A stretch of DNA of 64,000 nt from Catonia carolina (GCA_035578175.1 JAQMRL010000003.1:28034672-28098671); one strand, 5' to 3'; positions 1-13,220 are shown, counted from the stretch's first letter. Notes: generated by a model from the sequence alone, not told the origin. Numbers and translations are program-made.

Positions 1-338
1 TTCCAGGGCTGCAAAAATTGTTCTGTTTCTTATCACGAGGCCAGCCAATTTAATAACAAAGTGTTTATGAACAATAGAGGTAAAGGTGTAAAAGACACTA
101 GTCACAGTTGTCTTCTCTGAAAGTAATGAATTTTATTATACAGCCCTGAGGGGAATGAAGTGAAGGTGTCTTTTTCAGGATGGAAAATATGCGCTTTTCA
201 GAGGCCTCGCCAAGCTGATAAGCAAAATTCTCAACTGAGTGAGGAAGGTAAGGTAAACCACCTCACTTCTTGTATTACTTAGTAAAACCTCTAGAGGTTC
301 AAACCAGCCTTTCGGCGGATGATCTAACCAAAAACAAT
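1..338 (+). repeat. Family A retroposon, cut by window edge
   Basis: Sense orientation. Contains the blocks gttctgtttcttatcacgag, gaatgaagtgaaggtgtc and the 3' end cctctagaggttcaaaccag + cctttcggcggatgatctaa with a caaaaacaa tail. The 5' part lies outside the window. See findings for the family definition. Confidence 0.88.
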
Positions 339-925
339 ACAGTATTGGATCGATTAAAAATAAAGAATTAAAGTTCAAAATTTAAGTTTATTTATTGGGT
401 CATGATGTCTACATAAGCCTTGACTTGTGCGTGGGTAAATGATAAGAGGTACTAGAAGGGTAAATGATCCCTGCCATAGAACCCAGTTGCGCTGCCAATT
501 CAAAAAAGGCCCTAAAATATTTTGTACGCGCTGAATATTATTACATACTAACCGTGTTAAAGAAACTTTTTACAGTAAAACTAACTTACAAATAAAACTT
601 TTTTAACCTTTCGGCGGGCGCGTCTACTTCTGTTACACGAGCGGGCGCGCGTTGTACTTTCTACAACATCTCTTAAATTACGTTTTACTGTGGTAATTAT
701 TAATTATTATGTTTTTATTAAGTGTAATTTTATTTATTTATTTGATAGAACAAATATATATCAGCTTAAAACCATTTAAATTTAATTTTATATTTGATTT
801 TATTGTTTTCAAAAATTTATGTTTAATTTTACTTTAGAAAAAGAAAAAACCACACGGAAAACTAAACTACAATTTTTCAGAGGGTGATTAAAAATATTTA
901 ATGATTACACATAAAAATAACTTAC

Positions 926-1052
926 CTTTTCTGTTCTTAACTAGTCATATAATTAGCTGACTATGTTATGAAAAACAGAACTATTTTTTGTAGCCCTGAA
1001 ACCAGCAGATCAAGTGCAATTAATTTAACACTTAACCTGCCCGTTATGGACA
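926..1052 (-). repeat. Family A retroposon, 5' fragment
   Basis: Antisense piece from ttctgttcttaactagtcat to cctgcccgttatggaca. The 3' two thirds of the element are missing. Confidence 0.82.
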
Positions 1053-1421
1053 ATATTATATTTTATAATTGTGTTAAATAAACTGAATTATAAGTTTGAC
1101 CTCTTTAAAAATCTTGGCTTTCGCTGATGATTTGTTGTCTGTGAAGTCTTGAGATAATTTTCAGAGGTTACTATATTATTTATTTATATATAATAGTAAC
1201 TTCTATTACTAGAGGGGATTATTACAGCTTAGAGTCCTTTCGGGATCTGGGTATTATAAATATTAGCAAAAAATCTCCCTTTATTTACAACAATTATTTA
1301 TTGACGCGATTAATATCTCTAATTAATTATTAAGCTTAGACAACTAACAAACTGAAATTAGAATACTAAATTCTATCAGATGCGCTCGTTTGTTTACTTG
1401 GGATATAATATTTCTTACATG

Positions 1422-1540
1422 CAATCGCTGAAGTATCGCCCTCGAGGAAGGAGATGTTTGGGGCGTCCAAGAAAGAGATGGTGTGATGTTGGAACAGGCG
1501 ATTGGCCTAATCCGTAAAGGAGATGATGATGATGATGACA
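1422..1540 (+). mobile_element. RTE-type LINE, 3' end
   Basis: Reads SLKYRPRGRRCLGRPRKRW, the conserved C-terminal tail of RTE-like reverse transcriptases, then WPNP and stop, followed by a (gat)n tail at 1519-1538. Same 3' end as at 14.9 and 16.8 kb. Confidence 0.75.
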
Positions 1541-1599
1541 TGCAATCTCGTAGTGCGGAAAATTGAATTGGAGAATTTTCAATAGCTTTCATTTTCAAT

Positions 1600-1975
1600 A
1601 CACTTTAAGGAAAACACTGGTCGGTAAAGTTGCGAAGGAGACCGTTTTAAAGTTGTATCCACCATTCTTTTGCCAGTTTTAATGTACGGTTCAGAGTGTT
1701 AGAACCTGACTGTTCAGCAGATATCGAGAAAGGCTGCTGAGAAGAGATTTTTAAGACCTTTATCAAGGTATCATTTTCTGTATCACAAAAACAAAAATAT
1801 AGACATGTACTTGATGTGCCAGGGGTGATATTAACTATACGAAAATATAGACAAGAGAGGTATAATCATTTTTTGCAGATACCAGATGATCGAACCTCCA
1901 AACAGAAGTTTACATATAAGCCAGCCAAACAACGTAGTATTGGACGACCATGGAAGAGATGGGAATCTTAAATTA
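1600..1975 (+). pseudogene. RTE-type LINE reverse transcriptase C-terminal remnant
   Basis: The frame around 1665 gives ILLPVLMYGSEC, a stop, then NLTVQQISRKAAEKRFLRPL; further on ERYNHFLQIPDDRTSKQKFT and QRSIGRPWKRW. This is the standard order LP.LMYGSE..., R.EAAE.RFLR, DDR.PK..., GRP.KRW at the end of RTE-like LINE proteins. It contains several stops and shifts. The polymerase core (YADD) is missing. Confidence 0.8.
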
Positions 1976-2579
1976 TTTACGAAATAAATTAAATAAAGTT
2001 GGAACGGGTCAGAATGCCTAATCGTATTGTTTGTGATGACAATGAACTGAATATTTTAACATAAGATGAATAATTATAACAAAGTTATTGAGCTTAATAT
2101 TCAATTTGTTTAAATAAACCAGAAATAGTTTTGAGTAAATAAAATTAAAATAAACATATGTTACAAGAACAAAATTATAAATAGACTATACAAATAATAG
2201 CGTACTAGTGTTTTAGGTACAATACCTCAGTTTATTTGTTCATGGTTATAATCCTGTAGGCAATATGGTTGTTAGTATGTAACTTAAGCTTATTTATTTA
2301 TTTGGAGAAAGTGTTTTACGTATGCTTACTATTTGTGTAGTCCCGTTTATTCAGCCAATTTCTAGTGATTAAATGAAAATTAAATTTCTTTGAATATTTT
2401 ACGTAACTTACTATATAAATTAGTAAAGCTTAAAATTCTCACTTATATTTTTGACTTTTAATAAGCAATAACTGAATGAATTTCAAATTATTTTATTTTT
2501 TTATTTATATAACTTATAAATTGTTTTAAAACTTATTTTCTAATTAACTAGCATAATATTCGCTGTAAAGAACGAGAAC

Positions 2580-2817
2580 TTGTAGTTTGTGACCGTCTTG
2601 GAGCGTGAGCCGGTAGTGAATTTTGTTTCTTTAACGAGAGTTTTTGAGTACTTTGACTAAAATTTCGTTCTAAAAACACTAAAATCTCATTTTAGAGAAA
2701 TATTTTCTAAATTTTTCCGGGGGAGGGTCCCAGGACCCACCAAAAAGCGGGGGTCCGGTGTGGTGCGCTCTTCAATCAGATCCATCCCCCTAAAACCAAG
2801 TCCTAGTTACGTCAATG
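2580..2817 (-). mobile_element. hAT-like DNA transposon end
   Basis: Reverse complement starts cattgacgtaactaggactt and continues with a G-rich block (agggggatggatctgattga, then ggaccctcccccgg). The cagtggcgtaactagg type of terminus is common to insect hAT-type elements. Only one end is present. Confidence 0.5.
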
Positions 2818-2998
2818 GTTTCATATCTACATCCATGCAGACCCTACATCTTTTGTAATCTGCTTTAAATATTCCAATCTTTGCCTCCCCGTACAATTCG
2901 CTCCCTCAATATTACCCTCCGTTATTGATAGGCCAATACCTGGTTTTCTTAAGATATGCTCCATTACCCTATCCTTTGTTCTGGTAAGATGTTTCCAA
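2818..2998 (-). pseudogene. LINE C-terminal remnant
   Basis: Minus strand reads KDRVMEHILRKPGIGLSITE, GNIEGANCTGRQRLEYLKQI and TKDVGSAWM before stopping. The pattern DR.MEHILR...EG.IEG...GR.RLEYL.QI.KDV is the tail of an RTE/CR1-like endonuclease-reverse transcriptase common in insects. 5'-truncated. Confidence 0.75.
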
Positions 2999-3004
2999 AA
3001 TTGT

Positions 3005-3120
3005 GTTTATGTTTTTAATTTCACATTGTTAACTCATGATTAAACATATGTTATATTTTAAATTATTGACATTGGCAAGAGAAAGTCATGTGATTGTTTC
3101 ACACTAGACGTTTTTATAAA
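3005..3120 (+). repeat. Family B fragment (right end only)
   Basis: ttaactcatgattaaacata, then ggcaagagaaagt (3074-3086) and the outer segment catgtgattgtttcacacta. Only the last ~110 bp of the element. Confidence 0.6.
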
Positions 3121-4127
3121 ATTTTACTGTCTTTATGATTTCTTTTAAAAAATTCTGTAGGCCTATATATTTTTTTTAATTTACTAATAAAATATTTCGT
3201 TAATATTCAATGTTTTCATTATTAATCTGTTTACATTTACTCTAAAGATACACCCGGAAAACTATAATCTTCTTTTAATTTTAATTTTATTACAGCTATT
3301 TTTGCTCCATTATACATCCTTCTGCAGTTTTAGTTAATTTATTAAAGAAGGTAATGTACGTACCCTTCTGGTTTTTCTGTACAGAACATTTTATCGTGGT
3401 CAATAGTTTAAATGATAAAATGAAGTGCAGTTCTGTCTTAAAAGAGTGTGGATATCCTCTTAGGTTTTGAAATAAATTGGAATTATAAACCACATAGATT
3501 TAAAAGCTTTAAGAATTAAAACTGTTCGCGCAAATTCGAATTCATTAGTTACAGATTTCTTACTAAGTTTTATTTTAAATTAAAAATTATATCAAAATGT
3601 TTTTAGTACAATGTTTACAAGCGATTTGTAAAACCGTAGAAAATCTTTTAGTTATAAACCCGTAAATATTACACTTGTTCTTTTTTTTTGACTAAGGTGT
3701 ATTTTTGCTGAAGATTATTTCCTTAGAAATTTTTTCGTCGAGGACTTTTTTATACCTTTTCTTAAAAACAACTATACCACAATACATTACTCGAACAGAA
3801 GGTCATGTCCGTTTGCTCTACAATAGTCTACAATATGAGACTTATTTCTCAAGGTACAACAATTTTTCACTTCTTATTTTATTTCAGTTTAACTCACAGA
3901 CAATTTCACATAAAACAAAATGAATAAAATAAATTCATGCACACTAGTTGTAATAAAAGATGGTTTATGGTCTGTAAGATTTATTACTCAGGCCAAGAGT
4001 TTGAGGAGAGATAATAAACAGATTAATTAGTGAAAAGATAAAAAATATATATAAATATACTATATATTAAAAAATAATTTAATTGTTTTTATTGCTGTGG
4101 AAGTTGATGAAGGGGGTTTGATGAAGG

Positions 4128-4394
4128 CGAGAGACGTACGCAGGGAAAATGATCTAAACGTCGTTGCGTATGTGTGTGTGGGTGTGTGTACTATTGTTGA
4201 AGTACAGTACATACGACATATAAAGACTACCGAGAGACGTTCGCGGAGGAATTTATAAAAATGTTGCATGTATGTGTGTGTATATATACATTGGGGTATA
4301 AAATCCAGCAACACAATTTCTGTTAGGCCTACATATTTATTTAAAGAAACTGATTATACATGTTTCGCGTGCGAAGCCGCGCGGTGTATGCTAG
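4128..4394 (+). mobile_element. Helitron-like 3' end
   Basis: tcgcgtgcgaagccgcgcgg can fold as a GC-rich hairpin and is followed by tgtatgctag and then t. Hairpin, ~10 nt, CTAG, then T is the classical Helitron 3' end. The upstream boundary is a guess. Confidence 0.55.
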
Positions 4395-5312
4395 TAATTC
4401 ATATTATTTATAAGATATTATTTAAGATTAAAATAAAGTAAATTGGAGATCACCTACGTGATAAGTTGCAATCAATAATAAAAAATCTCTCATAAAATAT
4501 TAAAGAAATTATGAGTTTTTCCAATATTAATTTTCTTTTTAAAGGCCTAATATTGTAATTAATCGATAACTAAAATCAGTTAATTTGTTACTCGGAGTAG
4601 GCTATCCAAATCATAAAAATAGTTTAAAGTAAAAAGAAACGTTTAAAAACTTGAAAATTTTACTTCGCTAATGAATGTGGGCTGGTGAATAAGATTCGAG
4701 AGATAAACCTCCAAGTATCATTAAAGGATAGTGGTTTTATATTGCATTGTGTTACGTTGTTTTTGTAGTATTATTAATCCAGAATGTCCAGCTTCTATCG
4801 TATAAATAACAACTAATTGTTATTAGAAGGTATTGCTTTATCAGCAGTTTTACTGTTCGACCCTTAAGTTAACTTTTTTGTTTCTCACTGCAGAGAATAT
4901 AGGTGGCTAGTTGGAAGTGATTTAAAGGTCTTTCTTCTGTATAAATACAATAAACAATTCGAGTATAATTTGAATTAAAGTTAAAATAAACTCTAAACTT
5001 TCTTGTATGAAAACATAACCATCTGTACAAATTAAATCTTGTATTTGAAGAGAAAAAATTACATAAATCATTTTAGTTAAAAATTGCGAGTTCAAGAATA
5101 AATTAAAATTAATTAATAAGGTGTTTTTTTCTTCCATGATCATTCAAAACTTTAGATTAGTAATAAAAAAATCATTTATAGAATATTAAAGAAATTATAC
5201 GTTTTTCCAATATTAAATACATTAACAATGAACAAGCAAAAGAGAACAAGCAAAATCCAGGGAGTTATGGAAACCCATAACAGAATACAAGATTATTGAA
5301 TATATTTTTGAC

Positions 5313-5640
5313 CCACCGGGCTGGAGGTCTAGAGGTAAAGTCTTCACCGAGAATCAGCTGTTTAACAGTTGATTTTCGAAAACAAAGGTTTTTCGTTCAA
5401 ATTCTAGTAAAGAATACTTTTATACAGATTTGAATGCCAGAAATGGTTACCGGTGTACTTTGATGGTTGGGGTTCGATTAACCATATTCTCTTAGGAATG
5501 GTCACCCTGTATCTGTGCAAAACTACACCTCATTTACACGTCATACGCATCATCCTCATCTCACTGGATCATAGTTTTGCCTATTGTTCTTAATTGAACC
5601 GATTGCAACGTTCACATATTAGGGATTAAAAAATATAGTA
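5313..5640 (+). mobile_element. tRNA-derived SINE-2 copy
   Basis: Starts ccaccgggctggaggtctag, a diverged tRNA A-box region; gttcaaattctagtaaag is the B-box region. The body has accggtgtactttgatggtt and caaaactacacctcatttac and ends in an A-rich tail (gggattaaaaaatata). Related copies lie at 42.0-42.3 and 50.9-51.6 kb. Confidence 0.75.
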
Positions 5641-6089
5641 CTATAAGTCTTGTGTATATGTATTTATGACAGATCCTTCTTTTTCTTCTTCTTTAGCGTG
5701 CTTTTCCGTTTCGGATGTTGGAGATCATTATTTTGTTAATACCTATTATTTAGATCATTAACCCTGTTAGTTGCTAAAAGAACAAACAAGTAAAAATATG
5801 AACACTGATAACTGATTTCAATTTCTTATAATTTTTTTTTGTAACATAAATTTATACAAATGAATAAATGTTGGTAATAGTGGCCAACAGGGTGGAAACT
5901 AAGCATCTAGGAAGTGAACTCTACAACTTAGCTCTTTTTGGGTAGCAAATTAATTAAAAAATACAACTAAGAAAATGTAAAGTAAAATATTTTTTTAAAC
6001 TTTGAAAATAAGCTACGTTTATAAATTATTGAATTTTTGAGGCAGTTTCAATTGAAAGGAACTCATAATTGCAGCAATAAGGTGAAGTA

Positions 6090-6510
6090 CAATGTCCTAC
6101 ATTTTGTGCTTTATAAGATGGGGTAAGCGGTATATCTGCTAAAATTCGTGGGGTTATGTTTACGTTGTGAAAATTGTATTTCAAGATTAGGCCTTAGTAT
6201 GCATTTTAAGGGAAAATAGTAGTTAAAGTTGTAGAAAATAAATAAACCTACAACTTCTGTTTCAAGCGTTTTTTTCTACAGATCTTAATTTAGCGTCAAT
6301 CAGTGATTTTCACATTTAGCTCATGAAATTTAAGTCCAGCAGAGGTGGTTTTTCATTTTAGATCATCCTCTCACGATTATAATTATGTTTTGTTTTCCAT
6401 TATTACCCTTTCTTGCTCTACATAAAATGTACGGATAGTTAGGGAAAGTTATGTATTCATGTTTAATTTTACATGTTCAAGAAAACGTCGTGTGAGTATT
6501 TTACACCAAA
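6090..6510 (+). repeat. Family B fragment (right half)
   Basis: Matches from tttgtgctttataagatggg through ttcgtggggttatg, tctacagatcttaatttagc and gtgtgagtattttacacc. Single-unit subtype; left half missing, and the right inverted motif is replaced. Confidence 0.65.
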
Positions 6511-7593
6511 ATTTTTATATTATGTACAAAATATTTAGTTAGGCCTATATAGTTCAACATTTATATAAATTTTCATGTGAACACATTGTATTGTATTCTT
6601 GCATGTATGTATATAAAATAAAAATGTATAATTTTTAAAACCCTAAATAAATGGAAACTTAAAAAATAAAATGTATTTCACAAAAGGTACACCTGTTTTA
6701 TTACAACTAACTTCAAAAATTTAGTTGAAATAAATAGGTGAATAAAAAACTTGTTACATTTGATACAAATTGTGTCAATATCGAAATAGAATTCTTGTAA
6801 TGTACCAGTAATGTTCAGAATAGTTGTTGATGTCAAATGGAATTGAAATATATGCACTACTACACCCGCAATCTAGGAACCTAATATCTTGTGATTAGCG
6901 GAAATAGTCACTCTACAATCTTTCTTCCTTGAATCGTGTCTTTTCAAGACACATTTCTTTATTTTAATCTCACCCTTCGTTTTATTTTGTTACATACTGA
7001 GTTTGATTAAAGCACACAAGTGATATATAAAAGGTTTTGAAAAGAAAGAAACAATACAATCAAGAAATAAAATATAAAATTGCAGTTTAAATATAAGGAC
7101 ATATTGTATCTCTTGAAATTCAATAATACCTTGACATATTTTATAGAAATAGTTATTTCAAGCATTGTACTAGTAACATAATAGCTGTCGAATTAAATTG
7201 AAAATCGTTTAAGTTTTTCTTTTTGGCAAAGGAAATTGTAAAAGTACCAAATTTAATCACAATCATTGTCATGATGTTCTGTCGATATCGATTTAAAATA
7301 CATTATAAACAAGAACGTTAACTTAAACTTTGCGCAATCAGTTCTTTTTGGAACAGTACGTCCTGGCTAGTTTATGTGGCACGTTCTCTAAAGCATGAAT
7401 GTTATTTTACACACATAAATTATTAACTCAATTGTAATTTGTGTTCTTAACTAAATTTAGTTCCTTTGATGTAGTTGTCAGTATACCACTTCGCATCTAT
7501 GCTAACGGTTTAATTCATAAAATTTGTATCAGTTGTTTTTAATACCACCCTTATTAATTGCGTTGTTACTATCATCCCATTCATGATAATATA

Positions 7594-8120
7594 AAAAAAT
7601 GTATATTATGTACGCCGACGATTTGAATCTATGTTTTCGTTCACCTACCTCCGAAGAATGTGAGGTTCTCCAGCGTGATATTCATAAAATAAAAAGTGGT
7701 CACTGGACAATAGACTACAACTAAACATGGCCAAAACCAGCGTCGTAACTTTCTCGTGTAAAACCGTCAGTTATCTGCAACAGTACCAATAAATGCCAGC
7801 TGATTGGAAAAAAGAACAACGCTGCGGACGTACGACTATAAGGCTTAACTTCAAGCTTTCGTTTGGAAACTAAGTGACAGCGATTGTAGCCAAAGCCTAA
7901 AGAACACTTGGACTTCTTCCGTGGATTGGTAGGGACTTAGCGGTTGTTGGTTCAATTGTCAAGGCTCTTGTTCACCCCATATTTAAGTATTGTGCTTCAG
8001 TTTGAAACTATTAACGGGAAATCACTGAAAAAGAACTAGAAAGTGTCTATACAAAATTAATAAGCATCATAGGGTTTAGGACCAAGCTGAAAGTTGGCAC
8101 GTACGAGGAGTTCTTATTAC
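7594..8120 (+). pseudogene. Jockey/CR1-type LINE reverse transcriptase remnant
   Basis: Reads MYIMYADDLNLCFRSPTSEE: the YADD active-site motif of a non-LTR reverse transcriptase. It continues through the thumb region, e.g. RTLGLLPWIGRDLAVVGSIV and KALVHPIFKYCASV around 7910-8005. Several stops and frame changes. The upstream fingers and the endonuclease domain are absent. A family A copy follows immediately. Confidence 0.82.
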
Positions 8121-8532
8121 TGTTGTTTAGGTCAACAGCAGAAAGGCTGGTTTGAACCTCTAGAGGTTTTAGTAAGTAAAAACGAAGAGTGAGGTGGTTT
8201 ACCATTGTCTTCCTCACTGAGTTGAAAGAGTATGCTTATCAGCATGCCAGGCCCTCCAAAAAGCACCCATTTTCCACCCTGAAAATGATACCTTCACTTT
8301 ATTCCCCACAGGGTCTGACTGTATATTGAAACTCATTACTCTCAGAGTAGATAACTCTGACTAGAGTCTTTTACACTTCCACCTCTTCTGTTCTTAAATA
8401 GTTTAGTCATATAATTGGCTTACTATGTGATAAGAAACAGAACTATTTTTGTAACCTTGGAACGAGCAGATCGATTGATCTGCTCGTTCAGGTACACTAA
8501 GAATTTAACACTCTCCCTGCCCGTTTTAGCAA
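8121..8532 (-). repeat. Family A retroposon, nearly full length
   Basis: Antisense copy from the tail/stem-loop end tgttgtttaggtcaacagca to cctgcccgttttagca. It carries an extra 13-bp-arm palindrome at 8460-8489 not found in sister copies. It abuts a LINE reverse transcriptase remnant. Confidence 0.9.
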
Positions 8533-11343
8533 TCTTTATTACTATGGGCCACATGAGTCACGTGCTTTCAGCAAGATGCAGGTCATAATGGAGTCATAAC
8601 GCCTTGCTGGTTTTACCAATAGCAAGTTAGCCCCGACCATTAGATGAAAAGATACTGTAAATGAGGTGAACGAAGATATTGGCGCTATTTTCTATAAAAT
8701 AACTTCAGCAAGATTAAGTAGGCTAAATGTTACTCGTATAAGTTTTACTTGTTTTCATGTTTACATATTCTACGTGAGTAACTTATGCAACATAAATATA
8801 TTTTTTGTTACGTGTAGACTTTATGTTCAGGGATTATAGCGGAAAGAAAATGAAATAAAGAAATTATTAAATTTATTGAGAAAGAAATTCTGTACATTAG
8901 ATTATTATGAATAGAATAAGGAGTTTACCGTTCTGTTGCACTACTTCAACATACCTTGTAACAGTTTTGTAGTGGGAAAAGATTGACCGATATAGGGGAT
9001 TTTGAAGAACTTCTCGAAATAATAATTATTTTTGTTTAATTTTCCTAATGTAGACATTGTGTAATGTTTTTTTAACATCTGAGTTCATTTAAAATCAGTT
9101 TTAAAATACCTATAAGTAAATATCATAAGATATTTACAAGACGTAGATACCCAGTGGTATTGCTTCCAATAGAAAAAAATATTTACAATTTTGGAAACAT
9201 TAAATGTTGATAAGAGATTTAAAAAATGGACATAAAGAGATGGATTGTAGAATAAAACTTCAATGAAATGAACAGGGATGACAATAGGATTCGTAGAAGA
9301 TGATGGTAGATCATAATATGAACTTAAGTTAACAATATGGTTATGCGGTAAATCATAACAGAAGGTCAAGTAAGTTAATTCTATTTAGTCTTGTTAAGTC
9401 TTCCCTATTATCAAGTAAATTAAGTGATGTTTATAATAAAATAGCACTTTTCATTCGGTATGTATTGTATTCGGTCCGTAAGTTGATAAATTCTTTAAGA
9501 TAACAATTTAAATGATTTACAATAAAATTAAGATATCAAAAACTCAGAATATATAACCATAAAAACAAAGATAAAACAAAAGAGTAGAAAGAAACAATAA
9601 CAAAATAAATTATTATTACACTTTTTCCTTTATTATTGAAATTGTTATTAGTAATGTTCAAAACAATAAGAAACAGAATCAAACCTAAGTGAACAATGTA
9701 AAAAGTTTTGATTGCTGCTAATATTTTCTTAGAAACTCACTACGATTTCAAATAAATGTTCCAATTAAAAGAAAGTTCCAATAATAATTTCAGGCTAAAT
9801 TATTTTTCATAGGCTACTTGAATAATTGTAAATTATTATTTGTGATATAGAAATGATACATAAAAAACATTATTTATAAAAATTGAAATCCATGCGAATT
9901 TAAAAATATAATAACTTTATCCAGATATCCAAAAATAAGTTAATAAATTTGAGTATAAAATAATTATGAATCTATGATTGTAGAAATAATTGCTTTAAAA
10001 TTTTCTACGCTTTTTGAAAATAAAAATAATAATTTTCAAGTAATAGGCTAATATAAATATAGTACAGTTATAAAATCCGTGAGATATGAAAACAGGGAAA
10101 TTATATTAAGTATTTAAGATGTAAAAGATTTCCATGAATAAACGAGCACTTTAATCCCGGAATAAAAAAATAACGAAAGAAAACATGAAATTATAGCTGA
10201 ATTTTAAAATCCCCAGTAGGTCTATTGCAGTAATCATGAAACAATGTTATTAAGGGAGAATGAAATGAAATGGGCAATGTAAAAATAAAAAAAAGATATT
10301 CTGAATAAACTTCCTCTGTTTAAGTATGCTCAAAAGAAAATCTTAAAAAGAGTAAAAAATAAAACAAATAATATGCAGTATTATAAATAAAAAGTAAGTT
10401 ATTAGTGGGATTACTGGTTTTTTTTTTGCTTTTTTTTTTAAAGCTCTTCTGTAATAACTGAACGAATAATACAATAATTAGATGGCAATATCAAAATTTA
10501 GAAACAGTATGATAAATTTTAATTCAGAAATCTACTTATCAGATTTCCTATTGATTTCAAATATCTTATGTGAATCGTCAGGCATAAAATTAGTAATTGG
10601 AGAGCCGTATTGGCGGTTACGTAGAGTACAAAGTGCTTGACTACAAACCCAAAAACTACTATTTGATTCCTGCTATGGTACAGAAGTACCTAACATTATT
10701 ATAATGTACAGCTTTCCCGAATCCGAAGTAATCGCCATTTATTTTCACAAGTTTCAATACAGTAGACACGACTTATTGAGTCTGTACCCCCTGCAACCAT
10801 CTGTTACGAAATCTACTAAGCTTTCCTCTTATAGAAGAAAATTCTAGTCCAAGAATCGTTATGAGTCACCTATCATTACTCATCCCTTGAAATGTCCATA
10901 CCACTTTAATTGTTTAATTCTTGTTGCATTTATAATTACTTATAAACTCAAATAATTTTTTTGAAGTTCTGTAAGTGATAAAGTCTAGGCAGAATAAAAT
11001 GCAGGAGAAGATATTTTCGTTACTAATACTGTGGGAGTTCAGTTGCCCTTAATCGTCAGGCAATCGATAAGACAGTTTTTATTAGATAGCACTTATAATA
11101 ATTATAATATATATAATAATTATAATAACTTTTATATTAGTAGCACTTATAATAATGAATTGGAAGGGATATATTGGTGACGTAATAATGAAGTCACGCG
11201 GTCGAATAGCGCATATCGGAACTATATTGGGATGAAACTAAAAATTACAGTGCGTGTAAATTTAAAAATGAGCACACAGCAATAAAAACAGAATAACCCC
11301 GGTGAAGGTTGCGTTAACATATAACAAAAATGGTTGATAGCCT
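8533..11343. other. AT-rich presumed intron
   Basis: No exon, RNA gene or recognisable element. The open frame at 9085-9369 shows no domain and is very AT-rich. A tRNA-like smear at 10605-10690 was not convincing. Confidence 0.6.
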
Positions 11344-11640
11344 ATAGTTACTTGAATCACAAGTTTGCCTTTGGTTTTATCGAAAGGTAAAGGGGGAAAA
11401 GCATCAGTGCACATGCGCGACTGCTTTAATTTTAGTACAATGAACACAGTAATGTACACTATACTCAGAGCCCATACAGTATATATTATCACGGTACCAT
11501 TTGTAGGTTAACTGTACGATTATAACTAACTATTTGTTACTCTAACCAGAAATTTTAGTTTCTCAAAAACGCCCAAGCGTACAAAAATGCTGGCTCGTTG
11601 AAGTGCTAGAGTTCCGTTTGCATTTGTTACAACCATTATA
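11344..11640 (+). mobile_element. Family D element, left end, second copy
   Basis: Inverted relative to the copy at 13.3-14.1 kb. It shares the terminal segment (agttacttgaatcacaagtt...), the block gcatcagtgcacatgcgcga and, around 11560-11610, the start of the putative transposase reading frame (VSQKRPSVQKC on the + strand against VSRKRA on the other copy). The right end was not found; similarity fades near 11640. Confidence 0.6.
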
Positions 11641-12496
11641 ACAATAAAACATAATAAAAAAATGTCTTTGCGAACGCACCAGCTGAATACTGGGGAAGAG
11701 TTCTTCCTGTAACTGCTGCTATGCTGGAACAGCGTCAGCGATGATTAACAGCGGGGTCGACAGTAGGGGAATAGTATCGATGCACAGGAGTGGGAGCGCC
11801 GAAAACAATACAAGCAGATCAAGTCACGTCTTCAAGTTTCCTTTTTAAAATTGTAAAATAATAGCTATACTACATCCAACAGTCACTTGAGACTGTGGGC
11901 AAGACAGGCGATTCCAATGTAACATTGGTTATATGGAGCAATACGCTTTTCAGTACAATCTGTCCTACAAACACATGTAGTATTTAATAAACGAAATATT
12001 TAAAAACTCTTATACCTCTATGTTTTTCTATGTCATGTTAGTGTACAATTTCTATTCACAGCCGTGTAATTCATAATGTAATACAAAATATCAGCTCACT
12101 AAATTTTACCAACAACCCATATAATCGCATTCATGGATCCGTCGAATACAGAGTTAACTTTTGAAATTTAATAGAAAAATTCCAAAATTATAATAAAATT
12201 GAAGAAATTCAACTTTTAAAATATTCTATGTTCGTTTCCATTATTCGTATTAAGTTGAATGTACACCGTGGTTATGAAATATTTCTTTCATGTAAAAACG
12301 TTGAAACTACATATATACTGTAATGGAATAAAAGGTTTAAAGACATGACATAAATACAGTCCGCACAGAAAATAAATCTTTCATCCGGATTTATTACTTC
12401 AAGGAAACAATTCATAACTTTAAATGAAATTGTTTGACTTCGAAATAACTTAAATCGATTAAGAAATAATATAATTTATGAAGAGTAAATGCACTT

Positions 12497-12516
12497 AATA
12501 ATAATAATAATAATAA
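12497..12516. repeat. (AAT)n microsatellite
   Basis: Six to seven aat units; a similar run is at 20358-20373. Confidence 0.9.
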
Positions 12517-13220
12517 AACAATTTCAGCTACATACAATAATTTAATATTGATATAGCCTATATTTTGTCATAAAATTTTTAGCGGGATTTCAGTCAAAAT
12601 TTTTATATTATTTTTTTTGTTTTTTGCGCCATTAGGTACCTTGATTTTTAAAATGAGGAATATTTTATTAAATTCTGAGTACTAAAAACAGGTTTCAAGA
12701 GTACTAGTCATTGTACAAATGAATCTTGCATCGGGTTTGTTTGAAAAATGTTTTCATGGTTTTTTGTAAAGGTAGATTTTTTTCTGCTAATCATGTAGCA
12801 ACACACTTCATTATAAGTCTAGACGATATTATAGTAGCGTCGGATTTTACTCTGAAATATGGAAAATAACAATATTTTATTCTTTAAACGTGAATTTTTT
12901 TATGTTGGATCTTCAAACGTGTTTTTTCAGAACATGTACCTATTTTAGTTAAAAAAAGAAACGCATTTTCTTAACTGAAATTATTGACTTGATATTTTAT
13001 GAGATTCTCATGGTAGACGTACGACATTTTTTTCTCTTTGTTTTATTTGTTAACTTTTGCTACAATCATATCTTCTAGTAAGATTTTTGCCGTATCAGAG
13101 AGGTCTACCCAATCATAGACGCATGCAGTTTCTTTCAGTGTTCCAAAGGGATCAGTAGGACTTCCATCTGTTTTGTACAGTGTATAACCCGCTGATATTT
13201 CCACTGACGCAGATACACAT

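Noticed and set aside
9085..9369. 94-codon minus-strand open frame
   Set aside because: Low-complexity, AT-driven composition, no domain and no splice-site support.
10605..10690. tRNA or SINE head
   Set aside because: A/B-box resemblance is too weak (ctatttgattcctg) and no tail is visible.
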